Positions 45,026 through 52,823 of a DNA stretch of 54,220 bases are shown in pieces. The stretch is from the NCBI RefSeq assembly GCF_009601055.1, contig NZ_WITI01000014.1, forward strand, positions 1 through 54,220, written 5' to 3'. This DNA is from Lactococcus sp. dk101. GTDB taxonomy: Bacteria > Bacillota > Bacilli > Lactobacillales > Streptococcaceae. Position 1 is the stretch's first letter. The number at the start of each line of letters is the position of its first letter. The translations under genes were made by a program, and so were the position numbers. Below the pieces are notes generated by a model. The model did not search any database. It was not told the DNA's origin and saw only the letters and a list, made by a program, of their open reading frames with translations.

Positions 45026-45090
45026 CCATATTTTTGAACTTTTTTAAGCCCCCGCTCTTTCAATTTTTGTACTTTTCCTGTTTTTATTTT

Positions 45091-45119
45091 TTGAACTTCT
45101 TCTGACAGATTGATATAAT
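45091..45119 (+). promoter_or_regulatory. birA promoter, apparently giving a leaderless mRNA
   Basis: TTGAAC (45091-45096), exact 17-bp spacer, TATAAT (45114-45119). The birA ATG begins 7 bp after the -10, where the transcript would start, and there is no SD. Confidence 0.75.
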
Positions 45120-45125
45120 TGCTTT

Positions 45126-45875
45126 ATGAGCGATATCTTAGATAGAAATAAAATTTTAGGTCAAAATTCTTATCTTTATGACGTAAAAAATTTAGAAAAT
45201 TCAGCATCAACACAAAAAGATGCCAAAGCTGATGGACAGGACAACTGCCTTTATTTAGCGGAAAATCAAACGCAAGCTTATGGCCGTTTTGGACGTGCTT
45301 ACTTTGCTCGTCAAGGCAGCGGCATTTACATGAGTCTCTTGCTCAAATGGCCTGTCAGTGCTGACAAAATGCCTAATTTCACCATTTTAGCTGGTGCAGC
45401 CATTATCAGTGCTATCGAAAAACGAACCGATAAAAAGCCACAAATCAAATGGGTCAATGATATTTATCTTGATGGGAAAAAAATGGCTGGTATCCTGGCG
45501 GAAGCTACTGTCAATGCTGACAACATGGAAGTAATTATCGGTATTGGTCTTAATTTCTCAATTCAAGAATTTCCAGATGAACTTGCCGATAAAGCAACCT
45601 CTCTTTTTACAGAAAACGAACCCACCATCACGCGCAATGAACTGATAGCAGAGATTTGGAATGAGTTTTACAGCTTGATGAATGCCGATTATTTCAGCAT
45701 TTACAAGTCTCACTCTTTCATCTTGGGACGAAGGATCAGCTTTGACGAAAATCAGCTTGCTTATGAAGGAAAGGCCATCGATTTAACGCCCGAAGGAGAG
45801 CTCATCGTGCAACTTTCAAATGGACAGAAAAAAATTATTTCCAGCGGTGAAATTTCATTAAAAAAATGGACTTAA
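45126..45875 (+). CDS. birA: Biotin--protein ligase (BirA, short class I type)
   Basis: A 249-aa enzyme that activates biotin to biotinyl-AMP and attaches it to BCCP-type proteins. Motifs: AYGRFGRAYFARQGSGIYMS (biotinyl-AMP loop, GxGRxG-like), KWVNDIYLDGKKMAGILAEA (KWPND-like) and GIGLNFSI, then a small C-terminal SH3-like domain. It lacks the N-terminal HTH, so it is not a repressor. N-terminal homology begins right at the first codons, so ATG 45126 is the start although no SD is present. Confidence 0.92.
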   Translation: MSDILDRNKILGQNSYLYDVKNLENSASTQKDAKADGQDNCLYLAENQTQAYGRFGRAYFARQGSGIYMSLLLKWPVSADKMPNFTILAGAAIISAIEKRTDKKPQIKWVNDIYLDGKKMAGILAEATVNADNMEVIIGIGLNFSIQEFPDELADKATSLFTENEPTITRNELIAEIWNEFYSLMNADYFSIYKSHSFILGRRISFDENQLAYEGKAIDLTPEGELIVQLSNGQKKIISSGEISLKKWT

Positions 45876-45890
45876 TCAGTCCATTTTTTT
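45861..45890 (+). terminator. birA terminator
   Basis: AAAAAATGGACT/AGTCCATTTTTT hairpin with TAATC loop directly over the birA stop. Confidence 0.9.
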
Positions 45891-45916
45891 AGTGTGTATT
45901 TATTATTATTATTTAA

Positions 45917-45950
45917 AGGAGGGCAGTTTAACGTGGTACCGCACGAGTTC
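45917..45950 (+). ncRNA. Orphan T-box-like core (degenerate)
   Basis: TTTAACGTGGTACCGCACGAG contains GTGGTACCGC (45933-45942), matching the T-box core GTGGNACCGC. No synthetase or biosynthetic gene follows on plus; a convergent PspC gene begins its 3' end at 46037. A longer AT-rich hairpin (CTTTAATT.../...ATTAAAG, 45963-45996) follows but lacks a U tract. Read as a decayed leader left after loss of its gene; the CGTG/CACG pairing could also be coincidence. Confidence 0.4.
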
Positions 45951-46036
45951 ATTTATGATAAACACTTTAATTTTTGATGAAATAATCAAATTAAAGCGGG
46001 AAAGTTTCAAATTTTTTAGCTTTATTTAAACGATAA

Positions 46037-46513
46037 TTAAAAGTCTGACCAGTCATCTTCATTTGATTTTTCATCATGAATTGGTTCTGCTTCTTTAATT
46101 TTTCGACCTTTTTGATTTTGTGATTCCCATGGATTTTGCCAACTGTTTTGGCTGGTTGAATTCCATGAACCTTGTGTCCATTTGTCTTCGTAACCACGAG
46201 ATTTTTCATCCCATTTTTGTGCTTTACGATTCATTTTTTCTTCAAAGCGATCTGCCTTGGCGTCCCAACGATTTTGATATTGATTGCGTTGGTTCTGATA
46301 AGGATTACCTTTTTGATAGCCGCTTGGCATAATCCAGCTTGCTACAATATATAAGAAAATCAATCCGCCCATGCTACTGAAAGCCATGATAAGGAACAAG
46401 ATACGAAGAATTGTTACAACATCAGCCCCCCAGCCGAAATATTCACAGATTCCCGCAATCACGCCACTAACCATTTTATTATCTGTTGATTTTGTTAATT
46501 GTCTTGATTTCAT
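46037..46513 (-). CDS. PspC-domain membrane protein with long polar tail
   Basis: A 158-aa protein. Residues 1-65 are a PspC domain: KSTDNKMVSGVIAGICEYFGWGADVVTILRILFLI and a second hydrophobic segment ending ASWIMP. The C-terminal half is Gln/Asn/Trp-rich and hydrophilic with Arg/Lys (RNQYQNRWDAKADRFEEKMNRKAQKW). PspC proteins sense envelope stress; in L. lactis such genes belong to the cell-envelope-stress CesSR response. Third gene of the DUF4097-PspC-PspC operon, 25 bp after the previous stop. Confidence 0.88.
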   Translation of the reverse strand: MKSRQLTKSTDNKMVSGVIAGICEYFGWGADVVTILRILFLIMAFSSMGGLIFLYIVASWIMPSGYQKGNPYQNQRNQYQNRWDAKADRFEEKMNRKAQKWDEKSRGYEDKWTQGSWNSTSQNSWQNPWESQNQKGRKIKEAEPIHDEKSNEDDWSDF

Positions 46514-46538
46514 TTGTTTTCCCTTCTATTTTATTTGT

Positions 46539-46739
46539 TCAAGCTTTCTTGGGAATCAATAAACTTGCAACAATATAAGCAAAGAGTGGCGTTCCATATC
46601 CTGCGATTAGCAAGATGATAAAGACAACCCGCATGGCAGTTATTCTTCCAGCCCCCCAGCCGAAATATTCACCAAGTCCAGCGATGACCCCCGTCACCCA
46701 TACATTATTATTCGATTTTGTTAATTTTCTTGAAGTCAT
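46539..46739 (-). CDS. PspC-domain protein (66 aa)
   Basis: Minimal PspC domain, very like the first 65 residues of the downstream PspC protein: SRKLTKSNNNVWVTGVIAGLGEYFGWGAG..., two hydrophobic segments, ending SLLIPKKA. ATG 46739 is preceded by AGGACAGGAA; a longer reading of 10 codons has no SD. The pair probably arose by tandem duplication, with the longer copy gaining a polar tail. Confidence 0.88.
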   Translation of the reverse strand: MTSRKLTKSNNNVWVTGVIAGLGEYFGWGAGRITAMRVVFIILLIAGYGTPLFAYIVASLLIPKKA

Positions 46740-46781
46740 TGTTCCTGTCCTTTTCTTTTCGAAAGACATGACTTCTACTTC

Positions 46782-47912
46782 TTATTTGTCAATGTCTTTT
46801 AACCAAATTGTACCAGATTTTGTTTCCAATTCAAAGGTCAAACTGTTTTCGCCAGTTCTGACAACAGCTGCACCATTACGGCCCGCTTCAAATGGATTGT
46901 CAAGTTTGAGACGTGTCTTGTAACCACCAAAGATTGTTCTGATGTGGCCAACCAAGCCAAGTGTTTCTGGAATTGATACTTTAATGTCACCATTGACATT
47001 TTTCACATTCAACTGACGTGCTGCATCTGAGCTTTCAGTCACGAGAACATTTCCGTTGACCAAATTCAAATTTGCAATTTCAAAGTCATTTGTCACGCGG
47101 ACATTACCATTGATGCTGTCAACAGCCATGTCTTTTGTTTTACCGTCAACCACTTTGATTTCACCATTTTTAAGTGAAACTACGAGTTTGTCGCTGGTTG
47201 CTTGACTGATTTCGATGTCTCCGTTGAGTTGACTCACTTCAAGTTCTGTTGCAGTCAATTTTTCAACTTTCGTTTCTCCATGAAGAACATTCAATGCAAC
47301 CTTTTCATAAGTTTTTTCTGGAAGATAAAGTTCCATATCTGCTTTAATCCTGCCTGTGCTTGACACTGTCAAGACACCGTCAATCACTTCAGCTTTAGTT
47401 TTGTCTGCCAAGTAAGCATCAACATCATTGTTTTCAATCGCACCATAGATTTCATATTTTGCTTTGAGATGTGTGTTTTGACCAGGTTTAACGGAAAGCT
47501 TACCACCTTTGATGTCAACAGCAATCGTATTGAATTCGCCGTCAATATCTTTTTCAACTTCTTTCGAAACTGATTTTACTTTTGGAAAACCATTTCCAAA
47601 ATCAATGTTATCATCTACAGATTTGGCAACGCCTTTGAAGACTTCTTTGCCTTTTTCAAATAAACTACCGAATGTATATTTCATTGCATCTGCAAAATCA
47701 ACATCGTGTTCAGTATATCCTTCTGCATCAGTGTCGTCCATTTTTTTCTTTCCATCACGGAAATCAAAATTGAAATGAATTTTATCTGCAGCAGCTTCGC
47801 TTGCTTCATCAGTATTTGAGTAATCTCCTTTTTCAAGAAGTTCTACTGCTTCATCTTCAGAAATAATTCCCCGACGCATCAGGTCCAAAATTCTATCTTT
47901 ATTATCAGCCAT
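46782..47912 (-). CDS. DUF4097 beta-repeat protein with SHOCT-like N-terminus
   Basis: A 376-aa protein. N-terminus ADNKDRILDLMRRGIISEDEAVELLEKGDYS is a short helical motif of the SHOCT-like kind seen in stress operons. From about residue 110 on it is a DUF4097-type right-handed beta-repeat domain (repeated hydrophobic/Asn-Gly-Asp turns: SQLNGDIEIS, SLKNGEIKVV, SINGNVRV, NLVNGNVLV, NVNGDIKVS). No signal peptide, so cytoplasmic. Heads the operon with two PspC genes, resembling LiaF/LiaG-like envelope-stress modules. Confidence 0.85.
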   Translation of the reverse strand: MADNKDRILDLMRRGIISEDEAVELLEKGDYSNTDEASEAAADKIHFNFDFRDGKKKMDDTDAEGYTEHDVDFADAMKYTFGSLFEKGKEVFKGVAKSVDDNIDFGNGFPKVKSVSKEVEKDIDGEFNTIAVDIKGGKLSVKPGQNTHLKAKYEIYGAIENNDVDAYLADKTKAEVIDGVLTVSSTGRIKADMELYLPEKTYEKVALNVLHGETKVEKLTATELEVSQLNGDIEISQATSDKLVVSLKNGEIKVVDGKTKDMAVDSINGNVRVTNDFEIANLNLVNGNVLVTESSDAARQLNVKNVNGDIKVSIPETLGLVGHIRTIFGGYKTRLKLDNPFEAGRNGAAVVRTGENSLTFELETKSGTIWLKDIDK

Positions 47913-48068
47913 TGTTGTTCCTCCAATCGAAATGTCGATTATTTTTTTTAAATTCGTTTTTATTGTTTGAGATTTCTTTCAACCTCACACTCTTATTATC
48001 TCATGAATTTGGGACAGTGAAATAAGACTTTGGGCTGATTTTTAAAAAAGATTTAAATAAAACAGCAA

Positions 48069-48096
48069 AAAAAAGCTGTCAGTGCTGACAACTTTT
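48069..48096 (-). terminator. hemH terminator using the TGTCAG palindrome
   Basis: TGTCAGTGCTGACA (48077-48090) flanked by AAAAG and ACTTTTT, with a T tail on minus. Confidence 0.8.
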
Positions 48097-48102
48097 TCAT
48101 TT

Positions 48103-49047
48103 TCATTTGTTTGCTTCTAAAACAACTTCTTTCAAGACCTCAGTAAAGGCAGCAGACTCGTTAAATGGATGAACAAAGTCAAAGACTTCCCCTCCATTTT
48201 CCACAAAGACATCTTTATTCTCGATTTCCAACTCATACAACGTTTCTAAGCAATCTGCCACAAAAGCAGGTGAGCAAATCAACACTTTTTTGCAGCCCTC
48301 TTTGGGCAAGCTTGCCATACGGTCAATCGTCGCCGGGCCAAGCCATTTGTCTGGTCCAAATTTCGATTGATAATCGTGTTCATATTGCGACTCACTCAAG
48401 CCTAATTTTTCAACCACTGCTGCAGTCGTCAGCTTGCATTGCTCCTCATAAATATCCTGTTTTTTAGTGACATAAGAAACAGGAATGCCATGATAACTTA
48501 AAACTAATTTATCATAAGCACCCGTTGCCCATTTTTCATTGATGGTTTCAGCCAGCAAATCCGTATAGGACGGCAGCTGGCAGAATTCCTTAATCACTGG
48601 TATATTCGGATCAACTGCCGCAACCTGCCTTACAATAGGCTCAACTGTAGTCAAAGAATACTGAGGATATAAAGGAAGAACCGTTAAATCTGTGATGCCA
48701 TTGGCACGCATTTCAGCAATTTTATCATCAATCCGCGGTTGCCCATAAGTCATGGCAAAGTCAACTTGATAATCCTCACAAATTGCATTGAGTTGCTCTG
48801 TTTGATTAATGGTATATTCCATCAATGGAGAACCATTCTCACGCCATACTTTTTTATACATTTCAGCAGATTTGGCAGGTCTAACTTTTAAAATAATCCC
48901 ATTTAACAATGGCAACCAAAACCAACGCGGTTTCTGAATAACCAACGGATCACTCAAAAATTCCTTTAAATAAGCTCGAACATCATCGACTTCACAAGAT
49001 TGAGGTGTCCCCAAACCCACTAATAATACGCCTTTACTCTTTTCCAC
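48103..49047 (-). CDS. hemH: Ferrochelatase / coproporphyrin ferrochelatase family
   Basis: A 314-aa enzyme inserting iron into a porphyrin. I place the start at GTG 49047 (V-E-K-S-K-G-V-L-L-V-G), where homologues begin and GGAAG is upstream; the 19-codon longer ATG form has an atypical hydrophobic extension. Catalytic His in LSYHGIPVSY and Glu/Cys region CSPAFVADCLETLYEL are present. Lactococci lack full haem synthesis but retain hemH, which can process imported porphyrin. The gene is solitary here. Confidence 0.93.
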   Translation of the reverse strand: MEKSKGVLLVGLGTPQSCEVDDVRAYLKEFLSDPLVIQKPRWFWLPLLNGIILKVRPAKSAEMYKKVWRENGSPLMEYTINQTEQLNAICEDYQVDFAMTYGQPRIDDKIAEMRANGITDLTVLPLYPQYSLTTVEPIVRQVAAVDPNIPVIKEFCQLPSYTDLLAETINEKWATGAYDKLVLSYHGIPVSYVTKKQDIYEEQCKLTTAAVVEKLGLSESQYEHDYQSKFGPDKWLGPATIDRMASLPKEGCKKVLICSPAFVADCLETLYELEIENKDVFVENGGEVFDFVHPFNESAAFTEVLKEVVLEANK

Positions 49048-49220
49048 AAAACAACTTCCACTTCTAAATAAAATAAATAAACATAATAATATTTTTATAC
49101 TCAATAATATAAATATTCATTTAATATTATAACAATTTTTGTGAATTATCAAACATATTTTGTTCGTAAATTAACAAACAAGACCTCCTACGAGAGACAC
49201 CTAAAATTAAAGTACAAAAA

Positions 49221-49245
49221 AAGCCTGTCAGTACTGACAGACTTT
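49221..49245 (-). terminator. Original fbaA terminator, displaced by the island
   Basis: Perfect CTGTCAGTACTGACAG (49225-49240) with AAAGT.../...GCTTTTTTT flanks on minus. It lies directly beyond the left copy of the fbaA 3' end (49261-49281), as the terminator of the undisturbed locus would. Confidence 0.75.
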
Positions 49246-49260
49246 GATTTCTTTTGTAAG

Positions 49261-49281
49261 AATTAAGCTTTGTTTGCTGAA
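49261..49281. repeat. Left att direct repeat (copy of fbaA 3' end)
   Basis: 21 bp identical to 52978-52998, covering the last five sense codons, the stop and 2 bp downstream of fbaA (AATTAAGCTTTG followed by TTTGCTGAA with shared bases). Here the frame does not continue into aldolase. The similarity decays outside the 21 bp. Confidence 0.85.
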
Positions 49282-49397
49282 TTTAGTTGGATTGGGGTGA
49301 ATGCTTCTTTATTGGTTGAAAATCTTGTTTTTATGAGCTCTTTTGATTTTAAATAAACGAGGGTGATTATTATAATTCTTCATGTGCCGTTTGTTTG

Positions 49398-49432
49398 TGT
49401 GGCAGATTTGTGGCAAGGTTCAGTATGTGGCA
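49398..49432 (+). promoter_or_regulatory. Arm-type repeats, left end of island
   Basis: TGTGGCA at 49398-49404, 49409-49415 (11 bp apart) and 49426-49432. The same heptamer occurs near the right end. The remaining 49282-49397 shows no gene. Confidence 0.65.
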
Positions 49433-49448
49433 AATATAATATCAACTA

Positions 49449-49916
49449 TTAGCCACGATAAAAATCATAGTCAACTGCACCTCTAGCATTATCTAACACA
49501 TCATAAACATAAAATAATTCTTCACAAGCCTTGTATAGAATTTCTATCCATTCCCCTAGAGTCACTAAATCAACATTGATATCAGATTCTATATATTGAG
49601 CAGCCTTGTTTTTAATATTTATTGGATATCTAGTACTTTGAAAATCCAATCCTTGTTCATTTGTAAATTCAACAAATTTCTCAATTATTTTTAACCTATT
49701 ATTTGTCCAAGTAAATTCGCCCTTTTGGAGTTGTTCATCATCAGCTAACTTTGCACATTCTCGGATTTTTCCTATCAATTTACCTAGCTTATGAGTATGC
49801 TCAATATCAAATTTATCAAACATCCACTCATCACTTATTAGTTGGCGATATGTGCTTAAGTTAGCTTTCAGACTTAGCTCAACTCCGATAATTAGATTAT
49901 GAAGAATATTCAACAC
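49449..49916 (-). CDS. TIR partner protein, C-terminal part or separate gene (155 aa)
   Basis: A helical, soluble 155-aa product starting at GTG 49916 with GGGAG 9-13 bp upstream. The sequence GVELSLKANLSTYRQLIS ... HTHKLGKLIGKI resembles the helical layout of HEPN-type proteins, but the Rx4-6H RNase motif is not evident. It is in the same frame as the 71-aa ORF upstream and is separated from it only by one TAG codon and four codons. It could therefore be the second half of a single protein of about 231 aa. No family recognised. Confidence 0.65.
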   Translation of the reverse strand: MLNILHNLIIGVELSLKANLSTYRQLISDEWMFDKFDIEHTHKLGKLIGKIRECAKLADDEQLQKGEFTWTNNRLKIIEKFVEFTNEQGLDFQSTRYPINIKNKAAQYIESDINVDLVTLGEWIEILYKACEELFYVYDVLDNARGAVDYDFYRG

Positions 49917-49928
49917 TTCTAAGTCTCC

Positions 49929-50144
49929 CTAAGTTTGTCCTTCTAAAACATGAACAAGGTAAACGTAGGATGATCCAAAAAATGTTTGAGCAATATTAGT
50001 AAAAGTTATATCTATACTTGAAAATTTCCCAAGTCCTCCAACAAGTGTTCCCGTATTGGTAACATTCGTAAATGGATTTTTTAATTTTTCCAATTTTTCT
50101 AAATCAAGCTCTTTTGTTTCATCATATAAAATTTTAGAATTCAT
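49929..50144 (-). CDS. Small protein coupled to the TIR gene, or N-terminal part of its partner (71 aa)
   Basis: ATG 50144 lies inside the end of the TIR gene (11-bp overlap), so translation is coupled. The product is acidic at the N-terminus (DETKELDLEKLEKLKNPF), then Thr/Gly-rich (FTNVTNTGTLVGGLGKFSSIDITFTNIAQTFF) and beta-like. It ends at TAG 49929-49931, after which the same frame continues open into the 155-aa ORF. Confidence 0.6.
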   Translation of the reverse strand: MNSKILYDETKELDLEKLEKLKNPFTNVTNTGTLVGGLGKFSSIDITFTNIAQTFFGSSYVYLVHVLEGQT

Positions 50145-51198
50145 TACTTTCCTTTTCTTTAATAGTTTTTAACATAAGTTTTAGACTCGCAACAATTTCT
50201 TCTAGATTATCCTGACTTGAATTTTTTGCTAGTCTACTAGCGATAATAGGACTTTTTGATTTTATCTCATCAATAGAAATATTATGCCAAATCGGTAAAA
50301 TTCTTTTACCTCCACCAGATTCTAATGCAAAGAGCCCATCTAACTCGTTGTTAGTCCAATACTTATTTAAATATTCACTTGATAAAATAACTATTCCAAA
50401 TCTAGAATTAACCAACCCATCATCAATTTTTCTTCTTATACTATCCCCCCAACTCATTATCTCTTTATCTCTCCAAAAATTGATTCCTTCTTTTTTCAAT
50501 ATAGCAATTAAATCATCTACATATGCAGAATCTGTATGCGTATATGAAATAAACACATCATACTCAAATTGAGATTCGTTACTCTGTTCTGTCTGAGATT
50601 CAAAAAAATTTCGTTTGATTGCTAAAAATTGCTTATTCTTTGTATCTCCCTCTTCATAAAGAAATTCATAATACTCAAGCATTTCTTTTAAAAGTTTAAG
50701 CTTCGTTTCTCTAGTAAATCTTGGGTCTCGCCAAAATTCCCCTAACGATTTTCCCTTTGAAAGTTGGTATAACTCTTGAATTCCAATTCCTATACTATTT
50801 TTAGTAAAAGAGTCAAAGCTCGCATTAGAAAAATCAAGTACATAACCAGATTTATTGAAAAGCCTATCAAACAAACTCAACTCTATTGTTGTAAATTCTT
50901 CAATGTCATTTAATTCTTCATACCAAATGATAGCTTTATCAGTGATAACAACCATGTGCAGAGTATCATCTGCGAAAAAAGGGCGCAAATATCCTTTATC
51001 TCGTCCTGCCAAAGCCATCATTGCTTGCTTTATTTCAATAAAAGAATGACTAGCTTTAAATACTTCTGTAACATTTTCTACATCAGGTAAAAATCTAGGA
51101 TCTCCATTATTTTGTTCATCAATCATTGCTAAATTTCTCTTATAGCATCCGCACAAATAGAATAGAACTTTTTCTTGTACCTTAGTTAAATTATTCAT
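50134..51198 (-). CDS. TIR-domain antiphage effector with AbiJ-N-terminal-like sensor region
   Basis: A 354-aa protein. Residues 1-95 look like a winged helix-type region (VLFYLCGCYKR...). Residues about 107-200 (LFDRLFNKSGYVLDFSNASFDSF ... GIGIQELYQLSKGKSLGEFW) follow the pattern of AbiJ N-terminal domains of lactococcal abortive infection proteins. Residues 213-325 are a TIR domain (YDVFISYTHTDS, then FWRDKEIMSWGDSIRRKI, ILSSEYLNKYWTNNEL) with the NADase glutamate at E285. Expected action is NAD+ cleavage on infection. Own extended -10; two partner ORFs overlap or follow. Confidence 0.83.
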   Translation of the reverse strand: MNNLTKVQEKVLFYLCGCYKRNLAMIDEQNNGDPRFLPDVENVTEVFKASHSFIEIKQAMMALAGRDKGYLRPFFADDTLHMVVITDKAIIWYEELNDIEEFTTIELSLFDRLFNKSGYVLDFSNASFDSFTKNSIGIGIQELYQLSKGKSLGEFWRDPRFTRETKLKLLKEMLEYYEFLYEEGDTKNKQFLAIKRNFFESQTEQSNESQFEYDVFISYTHTDSAYVDDLIAILKKEGINFWRDKEIMSWGDSIRRKIDDGLVNSRFGIVILSSEYLNKYWTNNELDGLFALESGGGKRILPIWHNISIDEIKSKSPIIASRLAKNSSQDNLEEIVASLKLMLKTIKEKESNEF

Positions 51199-51228
51199 AT
51201 CTCTTCCTTAACATTAATGTTTTACTTA

Positions 51229-51234
51229 ATTATA
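51229..51234 (-). promoter_or_regulatory. Probable promoter of TIR gene
   Basis: Extended -10 TGGTATAAT on minus (TATAAT 51229-51234), about 30 bp before the TIR start; the -35 is weak. Confidence 0.5.
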
Positions 51235-51287
51235 CCATTTTGAATTAAACAAAAAATATTGGTAAAGAATCATTAAAAAAAGTAATC

Positions 51288-51320
51288 AGGGAAAGAAACT
51301 CAAGAACAACTCCTTTCCCT
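51288..51320 (-). terminator. MarR unit terminator
   Basis: On minus, AGGGAAAG/CTTTCCCT stem followed by a run of T after TGATTAC; separates the SDR-MarR unit from the TIR operon. Confidence 0.65.
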
Positions 51321-51329
51321 ATATTTATT

Positions 51330-51746
51330 CTATTCTCCTAATAGTTCAATCATTCGATTCATCTTCTCTAACATCTGAGTTAAATCATCTACACCCATTT
51401 TTTCAACAAAATTTAAAAATCCACTATCAAAAGTATCACCTGTTTCTCTCAATACTCCGAGACCTACCTGTGTTAAATTTACAATAATCTGTCTGCGATT
51501 TTCTAAGTCTGTTTCTCGTGTAATATACCCTTTCTTTTCCAAACTTGCTAAATTTTGAGAAATAGCTGCTTTTGTAACAAATAGTTCTTCACGAATTTCC
51601 GTCATGCTTTTCCCTTGTTCTATACCTTGCATAACAAGAAATTCATTAAAACTTACTTTCCAATTTTTTCCACTCAAACTCCCATTAATGAGCGATTTAA
51701 ATTGAAAAATAGTTTGCAAATAATTTTTCTTTAACTCCATATCCAT
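51330..51746 (-). CDS. MarR-family transcriptional regulator
   Basis: A 138-aa winged-helix protein. LVMQGIEQGKSMTEIREELFVTKAAISQNLASLEKKGYITRETDLENRRQIIVNLTQVG is a full MarR core with the DxRxxx wing (DLENRRQ). Located 9 bp after the SDR gene on the same strand; likely represses the SDR-MarR unit via the palindrome at 52711-52738. Ligand unknown; MarR regulators commonly respond to phenolic or electrophilic compounds. Confidence 0.93.
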   Translation of the reverse strand: MDMELKKNYLQTIFQFKSLINGSLSGKNWKVSFNEFLVMQGIEQGKSMTEIREELFVTKAAISQNLASLEKKGYITRETDLENRRQIIVNLTQVGLGVLRETGDTFDSGFLNFVEKMGVDDLTQMLEKMNRMIELLGE

Positions 51747-51755
51747 ATGTTCTCC

Positions 51756-52676
51756 TTACTCAAAAGATAGAATTGTTTCGTTTTTTTGTAAATGAACTAA
51801 TTCAGCACTCTCTTTCCATAATTTCTCAATTGCGATTTTATCATAGGAAGCTGTGGAAGATTTAGTATCTACTCCACGGTCAATATATTTACCAGTCACA
51901 TTGTCATATTTTAGACTTGTAACCATTTCAGCAAGTGCTTTTCCTGAACCTTCAGCACTTCCTAATCTTCCAAGAACTTTTCCAAAAATAATCATGATAG
52001 CATTTTGAACATGACTTGAACCACCGTTAAGATTTGTACTTACCATAAGACCAGGGTTAAAAGCATTGATATTTACAACTTTTTCCGTTTCTTTTCTTGC
52101 TTTTTCTGACATAGCATAAGCAGTCATCAAATTACATAATTTTGAAGTTGGATAGCGTAACATTGCATTATCTTGCTCTTGTGGGTGTGCCAATCGTTCT
52201 GCATTTTCAAAAACTGGTGCAGGGAATGGAAAAATCTTAGGTGGATTGTGTGTGTCACTACTTACAAAAATAATTTTTCCATTGTCTTCTATGGTATCAA
52301 GTAAAAGATTCGCAAGTAAATAATGACCTAAATGATTTACTCCAAAAGTTGTTTCAAACCCCTCTTTTGTATAAGTTAAAGTTGTTGGATTCAAGCCTGC
52401 ATTACATACAAGAGCATACAGTGGGGGAAGATTTTCTGCTTTAATATTTTTAGCAAAAGAACGTACAGAATCAAGTGAAGCTAAATCTAAACTTCTAACA
52501 GAAATATTTTTATTGCCAGTTTCATTGGCTAATTCTTGTATGGCACTTTCTGCTTTTTGTATATTTCGGCATGCTAAAATAATTGTTGCTTCTTTATCAA
52601 CCAGTGCAATATTTTTAGCACATTGGAAACCTAAACCTGAATTTCCGCCAGTTATAATAATTGCTTTATTACTCAT
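51756..52676 (-). CDS. Short-chain dehydrogenase/reductase
   Basis: A 306-aa NAD(P)-dependent oxidoreductase. TGGNSGLG (nucleotide binding, about 9-16), VRSLDLASLDS, NAG in VCNAGLNP, the catalytic Ser in IIFVSSDTHN and YPTSKLCN (Y-x-x-x-K) are all present. The pattern resembles the retinol dehydrogenase/protochlorophyllide reductase-like SDRs that act on carbonyl compounds. It is the first gene of the unit with the MarR gene. Substrate unknown; a detoxification role follows from the MarR pairing only. Confidence 0.92.
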   Translation of the reverse strand: MSNKAIIITGGNSGLGFQCAKNIALVDKEATIILACRNIQKAESAIQELANETGNKNISVRSLDLASLDSVRSFAKNIKAENLPPLYALVCNAGLNPTTLTYTKEGFETTFGVNHLGHYLLANLLLDTIEDNGKIIFVSSDTHNPPKIFPFPAPVFENAERLAHPQEQDNAMLRYPTSKLCNLMTAYAMSEKARKETEKVVNINAFNPGLMVSTNLNGGSSHVQNAIMIIFGKVLGRLGSAEGSGKALAEMVTSLKYDNVTGKYIDRGVDTKSSTASYDKIAIEKLWKESAELVHLQKNETILSFE

Positions 52677-52710
52677 ATTTTTGATTCTCCTTTTAATTTA
52701 TTGTTTAATT

Positions 52711-52738
52711 ATATATAGTTTAGTACTTAACTATATAT
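52711..52738. promoter_or_regulatory. 28-bp palindromic operator of SDR-marR
   Basis: ATATATAGTT (52711-52720) and AACTATATAT (52729-52738) flank TAGTACTT, itself AGTACT-centred, giving a 28-bp palindrome with one mismatched pair. It lies 35 bp upstream of the SDR start and overlaps its probable -10. Likely the MarR binding site. Confidence 0.75.
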
Positions 52739-52823
52739 AAATCAAAAATTCAGATTGAAATATATAAACTGTGGAAAAAATCACTCCAAAAACGGCTTAA
52801 CAACAAGGTTAGGTCGTTTTTAG

